DNA of 41,605 nucleotides from NCBI GenBank assembly GCA_046756945.1, contig JBHHXI010000004.1:1-41605 (forward strand), in the 5' to 3' direction. This document shows, piece by piece, positions 8,598-17,287 of this stretch. The notes beneath the pieces are model-generated. The model saw only the letters and a list, made by a program, of their open reading frames with translations, did not search any database and had not been told where the DNA came from. Made by a program: the position numbers and the translations under genes. The stretch is from JACZQZ01 sp046756945 (GTDB taxonomy: Bacteria > Pseudomonadota > Alphaproteobacteria > Rhodospirillales > 2-02-FULL-58-16). Position 1 is the first letter of the stretch. Each line of letters starts with the position of its first letter.

Positions 8598-9553
8598 GAC
8601 GCGCCCTCCCCCGCCACTTCCCGGGCGGCCGGCCCGGCGGCAACGCCGACGCGGCGGATTTCCCATTCCAGCCTGACGCCGGTGGCCTCGAACACCCGGC
8701 GGCGCACCTCCTCGCCCAGTCCTTCCAGGTCGGCGGCGGTAGCACTGCCGGTGTTGATGAGGAAATTGCAGTGTTTCTCGGAGACCATGGCGCCGCCGCG
8801 GCGCAGGCCCCGGCACCCGGCCTGCGCGATGAGCTCCCACGCCTTCATGCCGGGCGGGTTGGTAAAGGTGCTGCCGCCCGTCGACTCGCGCAGGGGCTGG
8901 CTGTCCTGGCGCGCGGCCTGGATCCCGTCCATGCGGCTGGCGATCCCGGCCTTGTCCCCGGGCCGGCCGCGCACGGTGACGGAGACGAAGATCCAGTCCC
9001 CGGGCACGGCGCAACGGCGGTACGTGAAACCGAGCTCGCCGGGGCCCAGGTCGTGGACGCCGCCGGCGCTGTCCAGGGCCCGGGCGACCACGGTCACGTC
9101 CTTCATCTCGACGCCGTAGGCGCCGGCGTTCATGCGCAGGGCGCCGCCGATGGTGCCCGGGATGCCGCACAGGAATTCCAGTCCGGCGATGCCGGCCTCG
9201 CGGGCCACCCGGGCCACGTTGAGGCCCATGGCGGCGGTGCCGGCGCCGACGTCGGTGCCGTCGGCGTCGATGGCCGCGAACGCGCGGCCCAGACGCACGA
9301 CGACGCCGGGCACGCCGCCGTCGCGCACGAGAAGGTTCGAGCCGACGCCGATGACGGTGACGGGAACGTCCGCCGGCTTGGCGGCCAGGAAGGTGGCCAG
9401 ATCCTCGGCGTCGGCGGGGCGGAACCGGACCTCGGCGGCGCCGCCGACGCGGAAGCGGGTGAGCTTCGCCAGGGGCGCGTCCTCGGTGTAGCGTCCGCGC
9501 ACGGCGGGCAGCCGTTCGATCAGGCGGGTGGTGCGGGAGTTGGCCGCCATCAT
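8594..9553 (-). CDS. murB: UDP-N-acetylenolpyruvoylglucosamine reductase MurB
   Basis: MurB is the FAD/NADPH enzyme that reduces UDP-GlcNAc-enolpyruvate to UDP-MurNAc in the cytoplasm. The 319-residue protein carries the FAD-binding region (VIGVGSNLLVRDGGVPGVV and GIPGTIGGALRMNAGAYG). It also has the GGSTFTNPPG loop, whose serine is the usual proton donor, and SEKHCNFLIN. I took the ATG at 9553, which overlaps the murC stop (ATGA). A second Met follows immediately. The next gene, ddl, overlaps its stop in the same way. Confidence 0.96.
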   Translation of the reverse strand: MMAANSRTTRLIERLPAVRGRYTEDAPLAKLTRFRVGGAAEVRFRPADAEDLATFLAAKPADVPVTVIGVGSNLLVRDGGVPGVVVRLGRAFAAIDADGTDVGAGTAAMGLNVARVAREAGIAGLEFLCGIPGTIGGALRMNAGAYGVEMKDVTVVARALDSAGGVHDLGPGELGFTYRRCAVPGDWIFVSVTVRGRPGDKAGIASRMDGIQAARQDSQPLRESTGGSTFTNPPGMKAWELIAQAGCRGLRRGGAMVSEKHCNFLINTGSATAADLEGLGEEVRRRVFEATGVRLEWEIRRVGVAAGPAAREVAGEGAS

Positions 9554-10983
9554 TCGCCCGCCTCCGTCCGCGCACCCTGGCGCAGGCGTTCCAGCGCGCC
9601 GGGCAGCGCGTTGGCCCAGGCGGTGATGTTGCCGGCGCCCAGGCAAACGATCAGGTCGCCCGGCGATGCCATGTCGTTGACGATCCCGGCCAGGTCCTCG
9701 GGCCTGTCCAGGGGCACCACCGAGCGGTGCCCGCGGGAGCGCAACCCGTCGACCAGGCCATCCCGGTCAAAGCCCTCGATGGGGTCCTCGCCGGCCGCAT
9801 AGACGTGGGCCACCACCACCACGTCGGCGTCGTTGAAGCAGGTGCAGAACTCTTCGAAGCAGTCCCGGAGACGCGAATACCTGTGTGGCTGGACCACGGC
9901 GATGACCTGGCCTTCGGTGGCGGCGCGCGTCGTCTCCAGGACCGCGGCGATCTCGACGGGATGGTGGCCGTAGTCGTCGATCACGGTGATGCCGTCGACC
10001 GTGCCGGTCTTGGTGAAACGGCGGTTGACGCCTTCGAATTCGGCGAGCGCCCGGCGCAGCACGGCGTCCTCGATGTTCATTTCGCTGGCGATGGCGACCG
10101 CGGCCAGCGCGTTCTGCACGTTGTGGGCCCCGAGCATGGCCAGGCGCAGGTCCGTGAGCGTCCGGCTCGTGTCCGCGATACGGTCGGTGATGACCACGTT
10201 GAAGCGCATTCCGTCCGCGCCCGATTCCAGATCGACGCCGCGGACGTCCGCCTGGGGGCTGAAGCCATAGGTGACGACCCGGCGGTCCGAGACCCTGGGG
10301 ATCATCGCCTGGACCTCGGCATGGTCGATGCAGAGCACGGCGAAACCGTAAAACGGGATGTTTTCGACGAAGCCGTCGAAGGCGCCGCACAGCGCTTCGA
10401 AGGTGCCGTAGTGGTCCAGGTGTTCAGGGTCGATGTTGGTGACCACGGCGATGGTCGCCGGAAGCGTGAGGAAGGTGCCGTCCGATTCGTCGGCCTCGGC
10501 CACCACCCAGTCGCCGCCGCCGAGGCGGGCGTTCGACCCCCAGGCGTTGATGATGCCGCCGTTGATGACCGTCGGGTCCATCCCGGCGGCGTCCAGCAGC
10601 GCCGCGATGAGCGACGTCGTGGTCGTCTTGCCGTGGGTGCCGCCGACGGCGATGGACCACTTCAGGCGCATCAGCTCGCCCAGCATCTCGGCCCGGCGCA
10701 CCACCGGCATCAGGCGCTTGCGGGCGGCGACGACCTCCAGATTGTCGGGCTTCACCGCCGACGAGATGACGACGACCTGGGCCTCGCCCAGGTTCTCTTC
10801 CCGGTGGCCGACGGCGATCGGAATGCCGAGGGCGCGCAGGCGCTTGACGTTGGCGTTGTCGCCAAGGTCACTGCCCTGGATCGAATAGTTGAGGTTGTGC
10901 AGCACCTCGGCGATGCCGCTCATGCCGATGCCGCCGATGCCGACGAAATGGATGGTGCCGATGGAAAGGGGAAGCGCCCTCAT
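9550..10983 (-). CDS. murC: UDP-N-acetylmuramate--L-alanine ligase MurC
   Basis: MurC is the ATP-dependent ligase that adds L-Ala to UDP-MurNAc, the first of the four Mur ligases. The 477-residue protein has the N-terminal Rossmann motif HFVGIGGIGMSGIAEVL, the P-loop GGTHGKTTTT, the ligase motif DEPEHLD-type region (TNIDPEHLDHYG) and VIDDYGHHPVEI. The ATG at 10983 overlaps the murG stop (ATGA). The gene sits in the translationally coupled block murG-murC-murB-ddl-ftsQ. Confidence 0.97.
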   Translation of the reverse strand: MRALPLSIGTIHFVGIGGIGMSGIAEVLHNLNYSIQGSDLGDNANVKRLRALGIPIAVGHREENLGEAQVVVISSAVKPDNLEVVAARKRLMPVVRRAEMLGELMRLKWSIAVGGTHGKTTTTSLIAALLDAAGMDPTVINGGIINAWGSNARLGGGDWVVAEADESDGTFLTLPATIAVVTNIDPEHLDHYGTFEALCGAFDGFVENIPFYGFAVLCIDHAEVQAMIPRVSDRRVVTYGFSPQADVRGVDLESGADGMRFNVVITDRIADTSRTLTDLRLAMLGAHNVQNALAAVAIASEMNIEDAVLRRALAEFEGVNRRFTKTGTVDGITVIDDYGHHPVEIAAVLETTRAATEGQVIAVVQPHRYSRLRDCFEEFCTCFNDADVVVVAHVYAAGEDPIEGFDRDGLVDGLRSRGHRSVVPLDRPEDLAGIVNDMASPGDLIVCLGAGNITAWANALPGALERLRQGARTEAGE

Positions 10984-12119
10984 GCCGCTTCCCTCCGGGT
11001 CTCGGGCTCGCCGTTGGAGGGCAGCAACTGGAACACCAGGTCGGCCAGGCGCGCCGCCGCGTCGTCCAGCCCGGCGGCCCGCGCCGAGGCGGCGGCCCGT
11101 TCCAGGACCGCCGGCAGGCCGAACAGGGACTCGAGCCGCGCCGCCAGGGCCTCGGGCGTGAACCCGTCCTCGGGCATTACCCAGCCGGCGCCGGCTTCGT
11201 CCACGCACCGGGCGTTGACGGTCTGATGGTCGTCGATGGCGAACGGATAGGGCACGAAGACGGCGGGGCGCCCCACCGCCGTGCATTCCGCCACCGTCGA
11301 GGCGCCGGCGCGGGCGATGATCAGGTGCGCCGCCGCCAGGCGCTCGGGCACGTCGGCGAAGAAGGTGGAGAGCTCCGCCTCCACGCCCAGCTTGCCATAG
11401 GCGCCGCGGGTGTCGTCCAGGGTCTCGGGGCGGCACTGCTGGGAGATGCGCAGGCGGCGGCGCCAGGTCCCGGCAAGCCGGCCCACGGCCTCGGGCACCA
11501 CGTCGCTGAACACGCGGGCGCCCTGGCTGCCGCCGAAGACGAACAGGCGCACCGGGCCATCCCCGGCCAGGGTGGGGTAGGGCCGCCCGCCCATGGCGGC
11601 GATCCCGGGGCGCACCGGCATGCCGGTGCGGGTGACCTTGGCCGCGGCATCCTGGGGCAGGCCTTCCGCGACCTCGAAGGAGGTGGCGATGCGCCCCACA
11701 CGGCGGGCCAGCAGCCGGTTGGCGCGGCCGAGCACGGCGTTCTGTTCGTGGATGGCGGTGCGCAGGCCGGCGAAGCTGGCGGCGAGCATGGTCGGCACCG
11801 AAGCGTAGCCGCCGAAGCCGATCACGGCATCCGGCGCGAGCCGCTTCAGCAGGGCCCGTGCCTGCATGGTGCCCCAGGCCAGTTCCGGGGTGCTGCGCAG
11901 GCGGGCGACAATACTCTTCCCGGCGACGGCCCCGGCCCGGATACGGTGGGTCTCGACGGCGCCGAGGTCCCCGCCCAGGATGCCGCCCCGGCGGTCGGTA
12001 ACCAGGGCCAGGCGGACACCGCGCCCGGCCAGCTCGGCGGCCAGGGCCTCGGCCGGGAACACGTGTCCGCCGGTGCCGCCGGCGGCCAACACCACCAGGT
12101 GCGTCCGCGGGGCCGTCAT
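10980..12119 (-). CDS. murG: Lipid II synthase MurG (GlcNAc transferase)
   Basis: MurG transfers GlcNAc from UDP-GlcNAc to lipid I at the inner face of the cytoplasmic membrane, forming lipid II. The 379-residue GT-B protein has the N-terminal glycine loop (AAGGTGGHVFPAEAL), GFGGYASVPTMLA, the IHEQNAVLGRANRLL segment, a second glycine loop (FVFGGSQGARVF) and the donor-binding region RAGASTVAECTAVGRPAVFVPYP. The ATG at 12119 overlaps the ftsW stop (ATGA). The order murD-ftsW-murG is conserved among Gram-negative dcw clusters. Confidence 0.97.
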   Translation of the reverse strand: MTAPRTHLVVLAAGGTGGHVFPAEALAAELAGRGVRLALVTDRRGGILGGDLGAVETHRIRAGAVAGKSIVARLRSTPELAWGTMQARALLKRLAPDAVIGFGGYASVPTMLAASFAGLRTAIHEQNAVLGRANRLLARRVGRIATSFEVAEGLPQDAAAKVTRTGMPVRPGIAAMGGRPYPTLAGDGPVRLFVFGGSQGARVFSDVVPEAVGRLAGTWRRRLRISQQCRPETLDDTRGAYGKLGVEAELSTFFADVPERLAAAHLIIARAGASTVAECTAVGRPAVFVPYPFAIDDHQTVNARCVDEAGAGWVMPEDGFTPEALAARLESLFGLPAVLERAAASARAAGLDDAAARLADLVFQLLPSNGEPETRREAA

Positions 12120-13276
12120 CCGAACGCTCCCTGGCGCGCCGGCGCTTCCATGAATTCGTGCACGTGCATGTCGGCGCGCTGCCGCGTCAGCGCCAGAACC
12201 ATGCCCATGGCATAGGCCATGGCCACGGTGGACGACCCGCCATAGGAGATGAACGGCAGCGTCATGCCCTTGGGCGGCATCAGGTGGATGGTGGAGGCCA
12301 TGTTGATGATGGCCTGCAGGCCGAACTGGGCGAGCAGGCCGGCGACGGCGAGGAGGACGAACAGGTCGTTGTCCCTGAGCACCCGGGAAAACCCGCGCAG
12401 CACGACGAAGGCGAACAGCCCGACGATGACAAGGCAGGCGACGAGGCCGAATTCCTCGCCGGCGACGGCGAAAATGAAATCGGCGTGGGCGTCGGGCAAC
12501 ATCTCCTTGATGTGCCCTTCCCCCGGGCCGCGCCCGAACAGGCCTCCGTCGTGGAAGGCCTGGAGCGCCTGGGTGACCTGATAGCCGTCCGCGGCCAGGG
12601 GGTCGAGGAAGCGATCGACGCGGGCCTGGACATGATCGAAGGCGAAGTAGGCGCCGACGCCGCCGCCCAGGAAGACGACCGCAATCCCGACCACCAGCGT
12701 CATCGACAATCCGACCAGGAAAAGCTGCACGCCCAACACGCCGGCGACGACGACGGCCATGCCCACATCCGGCTGCATCAGCAGGAGCCCGACCACCAGC
12801 GCGAACAGCCCGGCGGCAATCCGGTAGCCGGGAAAGCGCTCGTCCAGGCGCCGCTCCGTCAACATCCAGGCGGCGATCACCGCGAAGCTGGGCTTGACGA
12901 ACTCGGACGGCTGCAGGGAAAAGTCGCCCAACGGGATCCAGCGGGTGGCGCCGTTGATCGCCTCGCCGGCGAAAAGGGTCACCACCATCAGCCCCAAGGC
13001 GGCGGCGCAGCCGAACACGGCCAGCCGGCGGACGCCCCTGGGCGCCAGAAGAGAGGTGCCGAACATCACCGCCAGCGCCACGGGCAGGAAAACGAACTGG
13101 CGGCGCGCGAAGTGGAAGGCGTCGAGGCCGATGCGCTCGGCCGCCGGCGGCGAGGCGGCCATGGTCAGCACCGCGCCGACGGCGGCGATGGCCACCACCG
13201 CGGCCAGGGTCCAGCGGTCGACCGTCCACCACCAACGGCCAAGGAGACTGGTATCGGTACGGGCGAAGGTGCTCAT
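12116..13276 (-). CDS. ftsW: Septal peptidoglycan glycosyltransferase FtsW
   Basis: FtsW is the SEDS-family polymerase that links lipid II into septal glycan strands together with FtsI. The 386-residue protein is strongly hydrophobic with about ten membrane spans. It has the family signatures GATRWIPLGDFSLQPSEFVK and the C-terminal IINMASTIHLMPPKGMTLPFISYGG-type region, and a large periplasmic loop between about residues 190 and 255. The ATG at 13276 overlaps the murD stop (ATGA); longer in-frame extensions have no FtsW similarity. Confidence 0.97.
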   Translation of the reverse strand: MSTFARTDTSLLGRWWWTVDRWTLAAVVAIAAVGAVLTMAASPPAAERIGLDAFHFARRQFVFLPVALAVMFGTSLLAPRGVRRLAVFGCAAALGLMVVTLFAGEAINGATRWIPLGDFSLQPSEFVKPSFAVIAAWMLTERRLDERFPGYRIAAGLFALVVGLLLMQPDVGMAVVVAGVLGVQLFLVGLSMTLVVGIAVVFLGGGVGAYFAFDHVQARVDRFLDPLAADGYQVTQALQAFHDGGLFGRGPGEGHIKEMLPDAHADFIFAVAGEEFGLVACLVIVGLFAFVVLRGFSRVLRDNDLFVLLAVAGLLAQFGLQAIINMASTIHLMPPKGMTLPFISYGGSSTVAMAYAMGMVLALTRQRADMHVHEFMEAPARQGAFG

Positions 13277-14727
13277 CGCGTTCGCTCCCCGGCCCCCTCC
13301 GTCCGCCGATCCCCGGATGCACCGGGGTCGTCCTCGTACGGGTCCTCGTGCTTCCCCGGCAGCGCTTCCACCAGGTCGCGGAAAGCCTCGCCGCGCGCCT
13401 CGAAGTCCTTGAACTGGTCGAACGACGCGCACGCCGGCGACAGCAACACCACCGCGCGGTCGGCTCCGTCCTCCAGCGCCAGGGCCCGGGCCTGCCCGAC
13501 GGCGGCGGCCAGGGTCCCCGACAGGGTGGTCGCCACCCGGGCCTCAAGGGCCTTGGCGAAGGCCTCCGCCGCCTCGCCAATGAGGAAAGCGTGGCGCAGC
13601 CGGTCGAGATGGGGTTCCAGCGCCTCCAGCCCGCCCTCTTTGGACCGGCCGCCGGCGATCCAGTAGATGGTGTCGTAGCAGGCGAGCGCCTTGGCCGCGG
13701 CATCCGCGTTGGTGGCCTTACTGTCATTGATGTAGGTAACGCCGTCGACAACCGCTACCTGCTCCTGGCGGTGGACCAGTCCCGGGTAGCTCTGCATGCA
13801 GGCCATGATCGCATGGGGCTGGGCGCCGGCGGCCTTGGCGGCGGCGTAGGCGGCGGCGGCGTTCTGCCAGTTGTGCGCGCCGGGCAGCGTCGGCACCCCC
13901 TTCAGGTCGAGCACCGGCACCGCCTGGCCCTCGGTGTCGTCGTGGAGCATCCCGTCGATGACGTAGACGCCGCCGGCGATGAGCTGGGTACCGGAAATGG
14001 GAATCACCACCTGGTCGCCCTCGGCCTTGAGATCCTCGTAGACGGCCCGGGAGTGATCGTCGTCGACGCCGACCACCGCCGTGCGCGGCGCCGTCTGGCG
14101 GTGGAAAATCAGCCTTTTGGCGGCAACGTAGTCGTCCATGGTGCCGTGGCGGTCCAGGTGATCGGGGCTGATATTGAGCAGCACCGCCACGTCGAAGGTG
14201 ATCGACACGGTCAGCTCGAGCTGGAAGGACGACATCTCCAGCACATAGGCCCCCTCTTCGCCCAGGGGATAGAGGTCGAGCGCCGGAACGCCCAGGTTGC
14301 CGCCCACTTCCGCTTCGCGGCCCGAGACCTGCAGGATGTGCCCGATGAGGGCGGTGGTGGTGGACTTGCCGTTGGTGCCGGTGATCCCGATGAAAGCCGC
14401 GTTGCGCTGGGAGCGGACCAGCAACTCGGTGTCGCCGATGACCTCGAGGCCGGCGGCGCGGGCCATGGTGACCACCGGATGCGCGTCGGGTTGGTGTTGG
14501 GGAATACCGGGGCTGAGGACCAGGGTGGTCAGCTCACGCCAGTTGCAGCGGTACAGGTCGACCAGGGGAATGTCGGCCTTGCGGGCCTCGGCGCGGGCGT
14601 CCTCGCTGTCGTCCCAGGCCCACACATCGGCCTCGGCCTCGACCAGCGCCCGCGCCGCCGACAGGCCCGAGCGGCCGAGCCCGAAGACGGCAACGGGAAG
14701 ACCGGCGAAGGGGAACATGGGGATCAT
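13273..14727 (-). CDS. murD: UDP-N-acetylmuramoylalanine--D-glutamate ligase MurD
   Basis: MurD adds D-Glu to UDP-MurNAc-L-Ala. The 484-residue protein has an N-terminal Rossmann motif (VAVFGLGRSGLSAARAL), the P-loop ITGTNGKSTTTALIGH, NISPDHLDRHG and the C-terminal YINDSKATNADA and WIAGGRSKEGG motifs. ATG codons at 14727 and 14718 are both possible starts. It begins 10 bp after the mraY stop, and its own stop overlaps the ftsW start. The C-terminal tail is rich in charged residues (HEDPYEDDPGASGDRR) and probably not part of the fold. Confidence 0.97.
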   Translation of the reverse strand: MIPMFPFAGLPVAVFGLGRSGLSAARALVEAEADVWAWDDSEDARAEARKADIPLVDLYRCNWRELTTLVLSPGIPQHQPDAHPVVTMARAAGLEVIGDTELLVRSQRNAAFIGITGTNGKSTTTALIGHILQVSGREAEVGGNLGVPALDLYPLGEEGAYVLEMSSFQLELTVSITFDVAVLLNISPDHLDRHGTMDDYVAAKRLIFHRQTAPRTAVVGVDDDHSRAVYEDLKAEGDQVVIPISGTQLIAGGVYVIDGMLHDDTEGQAVPVLDLKGVPTLPGAHNWQNAAAAYAAAKAAGAQPHAIMACMQSYPGLVHRQEQVAVVDGVTYINDSKATNADAAAKALACYDTIYWIAGGRSKEGGLEALEPHLDRLRHAFLIGEAAEAFAKALEARVATTLSGTLAAAVGQARALALEDGADRAVVLLSPACASFDQFKDFEARGEAFRDLVEALPGKHEDPYEDDPGASGDRRTEGAGERTR

Positions 14728-14737
14728 CGGCCGTCCC

Positions 14738-15823
14738 TCACCGCAGCTTCAGGGTGGCGAGGCCGGCCAGGGCCAGGATGGTGGCGATGATCCAGAAGCG
14801 GATGACGATGGTCGACTCGGCCCAGCCCTTCTGCTCGAAGTGATGGTGCAGCGGCGCCATGCGGAAAACCCGCCTGCCGGTGAGCTTGAACGAGATCACC
14901 TGGACGATCACCGAAACGGTCTCCAACACGAACAGCCCGCCGACAATGGCCAGCACCAGCTCGTGCTTGATGATGACGCTGATGGCGCCCAGGGCCCCGC
15001 CGAGGGCGAGCGAGCCCGTGTCTCCCATGAACACCTTGGCCGGCGGCGCGTTGAACCACAGGAATCCCAGACCGCCGCCGACCAGGGCGCCGAGGAACAC
15101 GGCCAGCTCGCCGCTGCCGGGCACGTAGTGGATCTGCAGATACCCGGAGAAGACGGCGTTGCCCACCAGATAGGAGATCATGGCGAAGACGCCGGCGGCG
15201 ATCATCACCGGAACGATGGCCAGCCCGTCCAGGCCGTCGGTCAGGTTGACGGCGTTGGACGCCCCCACCATGACCACCACCGCCAGGACCAGGAACATCC
15301 ATCCGAGGTCGATCAGCAGGCTCTTGAAAAAGGGCACGGCCAGGGTGGTGCTCAGGGGCTGCGGCAGCAGCTGCATGATCCACAGGCCGGCGGCGACGGC
15401 GATCGCCGCCTGCAACACCAGTTTCAGCCTGGACGACAGGCCGACGCTGTTGCGGTGCATCACCTTCAGGTAGTCATCCAGGAAACCGATGGTGCCGTAC
15501 GTGATGGTCACCCCCAGGGCCACCCACACGTAGCCGTTGGTCAGGTCCGCCCACAACGCCGTGGCCACCGTCAGCGCGAACAGGATCAGGAAACCGCCCA
15601 TCGTCGGCGTGCCCTGCTTGGTGAAGTGACTTTCGGGGCCATCGGCGCGGATCGGCTGGCCGCCGTTCTGGCGGGTGCGCAATGTCCGGATGAGCACCGG
15701 TCCGAAAACGAAGCTGAGCACGAGCGCCGTGATCACGGCGCCGCCGGTGCGGAAGGTGAGGTACCGGAAAACGTTCAGCACCGCGAACTGATCGGACAGC
15801 GGATAGAGGAAATGGAACAGCAT
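14738..15823 (-). CDS. mraY: Phospho-MurNAc-pentapeptide translocase MraY
   Basis: MraY is the integral membrane enzyme that attaches phospho-MurNAc-pentapeptide to undecaprenyl phosphate, forming lipid I. The 361-residue protein (E. coli 360) starts MLFHFLYPLSDQFAVLNVFRYLTFR and shows about ten membrane spans. The family motifs are present: GTPTMGG, the Asp-rich NLTDGLDGLA, NAPPAKVFMGDTGSLALGG, and HHHFEQKGW near the C-terminus. It starts 15 bp after the murF stop. Confidence 0.98.
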   Translation of the reverse strand: MLFHFLYPLSDQFAVLNVFRYLTFRTGGAVITALVLSFVFGPVLIRTLRTRQNGGQPIRADGPESHFTKQGTPTMGGFLILFALTVATALWADLTNGYVWVALGVTITYGTIGFLDDYLKVMHRNSVGLSSRLKLVLQAAIAVAAGLWIMQLLPQPLSTTLAVPFFKSLLIDLGWMFLVLAVVVMVGASNAVNLTDGLDGLAIVPVMIAAGVFAMISYLVGNAVFSGYLQIHYVPGSGELAVFLGALVGGGLGFLWFNAPPAKVFMGDTGSLALGGALGAISVIIKHELVLAIVGGLFVLETVSVIVQVISFKLTGRRVFRMAPLHHHFEQKGWAESTIVIRFWIIATILALAGLATLKLR

Positions 15824-15838
15824 CGGCCCGTTCCGTCC

Positions 15839-17287
15839 CTAGTCGTCGTTGACGGCGCGTTGCGGCGCCCCCGTGTCGTCGCCGGACTCCAGCTTCAGCA
15901 GCGACCGCACGATCAGGCCGGTGCGCGAGCCCGCCGACCCCTTGACGACGATCACGTCGCCGGGCCGCACCGCCGCCGTCACCATGGGGGCCAGCATCTG
16001 GGAATCGGCGGCGTGGCCGCCGCGCAAGGGACGCGGCAGGGCGTCCCACAGGTGCGCCATGTCGGTCCCCGCCGTGAACACCACATCGATGCCGTGCTCC
16101 TCCAGGGGACCGGCCAGGGCCGCATGGGCCTCCGGCGAGGCGGCGCCCAACTCGAGCATGTCGCCGAGCACGGCGATGCGCCGCCCGCCGGGGCCCGGGC
16201 GCGCCTGGCCGAGCACCTCGATGGCGGCGCCCATGGAAGCGGGGCTGGCGTTGTAGCTTTCGTCGATGAGCTCGAACCGTCCGCCGGCGATGCCCACGCC
16301 ATGGCGTTGACCGCGCCCGGGGAGCGCCGTGAGGCGATCGAGGTCGGCGGCGGCCCGGGAAACGTCTCCGCCGGCGGCGGCGACCGCCGCCAGGACGGCG
16401 AGGCCGTTCATCACCCAGTGGCGGCCGGCGATGCCGACGCGGCAGGCCACGTCGTCTCCGGATACATTGGCCAGGATGCGCGACCCTTCGCCATCCGGGG
16501 AGGACTCGACCAGACGCACGCCGGCGTCCGCATGCCGGCCGAAGCTGAGGATGGTGTCTACGCCCTGCGCCCTGGCGGCGGCGGCAAGGCGGTCGAAATG
16601 GGGATTGTCGCGGTTGAGCACGGCGACGCCGCCGGGCTCCATGCCGGCGAACACCTCCGCCTTGGCGTCGGCGATCTGCTCGACGGTATCGAAAAAGGCG
16701 CTGTGCACGGCCTCCACGGTGGTGATCACGGCCACATGGGGACGCACCAGCCGGGACATGGGTTCGATCTCTCCGGGATGGTTCATGCCGATTTCGAAAA
16801 CGCCGAAGGCGGTGTCCGCCGGCATGCGGGCGAGGCTCAGGGGCAGGCCCCATTTGTTGTTGAGGCTTCCCTTGCTGGCGCTCGTCGGCCCCTGGCCGCC
16901 GAGCACCGTTTTCAGCGCCTCCTTGACCCCTGTCTTGCCGACGCTCCCGGTCACCGCGATGATGCGCCCGTCGGTGCGCGCGCGGGCCGCCGCCCCCAGG
17001 TCCTCGAGCGCCGCCAGGGTGTCGACGACGACAAGCAGCGGCATGTCCGCGGCCCCGCTCGGCGCCCGTTCGACGACGGCGGCGGCGGCGCCCCGCGCCT
17101 CGGCGAGAAAGTCGTGCCCGTCGAACCGGGGTCCCTTGATGGCGACGAACAGGTCGCCGGGCCTGAGCGTACGGGTGTCGATGGAGACGCCGGTGGCTTC
17201 CCAGGTGGCGCCGCCGCGGCCGCCGGTCGCTTCCGCCGCTTTCGCCGACGTCCACAGGATGTCCCGGTCCTTGTCTCCGCCCGTCAT
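15839..17287 (-). CDS. murF: UDP-MurNAc-tripeptide--D-alanyl-D-alanine ligase MurF
   Basis: MurF adds the D-Ala-D-Ala made by Ddl, completing the UDP-MurNAc-pentapeptide. The 482-residue protein has the P-loop ITGSVGKTGVKE-like segment (VTGSVGKTGVKEALK), the KGSLNNKWGLPLSL substrate loop, FEIGMNHPGEI, and the C-terminal LIDESYNASPASM and VLGDMLELG motifs. The ATG at 17287 overlaps the murE stop (ATGA). It ends 15 bp before mraY. Confidence 0.97.
   Translation of the reverse strand: MTGGDKDRDILWTSAKAAEATGGRGGATWEATGVSIDTRTLRPGDLFVAIKGPRFDGHDFLAEARGAAAAVVERAPSGAADMPLLVVVDTLAALEDLGAAARARTDGRIIAVTGSVGKTGVKEALKTVLGGQGPTSASKGSLNNKWGLPLSLARMPADTAFGVFEIGMNHPGEIEPMSRLVRPHVAVITTVEAVHSAFFDTVEQIADAKAEVFAGMEPGGVAVLNRDNPHFDRLAAAARAQGVDTILSFGRHADAGVRLVESSPDGEGSRILANVSGDDVACRVGIAGRHWVMNGLAVLAAVAAAGGDVSRAAADLDRLTALPGRGQRHGVGIAGGRFELIDESYNASPASMGAAIEVLGQARPGPGGRRIAVLGDMLELGAASPEAHAALAGPLEEHGIDVVFTAGTDMAHLWDALPRPLRGGHAADSQMLAPMVTAAVRPGDVIVVKGSAGSRTGLIVRSLLKLESGDDTGAPQRAVNDD

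Noticed and set aside
12120..13751. Apparent upstream extensions that would fuse murG, ddl, murC or ftsQ to long Arg/Pro-rich N-termini
   Set aside because: GC bias keeps the frames open, but the extensions overlap the upstream gene in another frame, whereas ATGA overlaps give the conserved N-termini.
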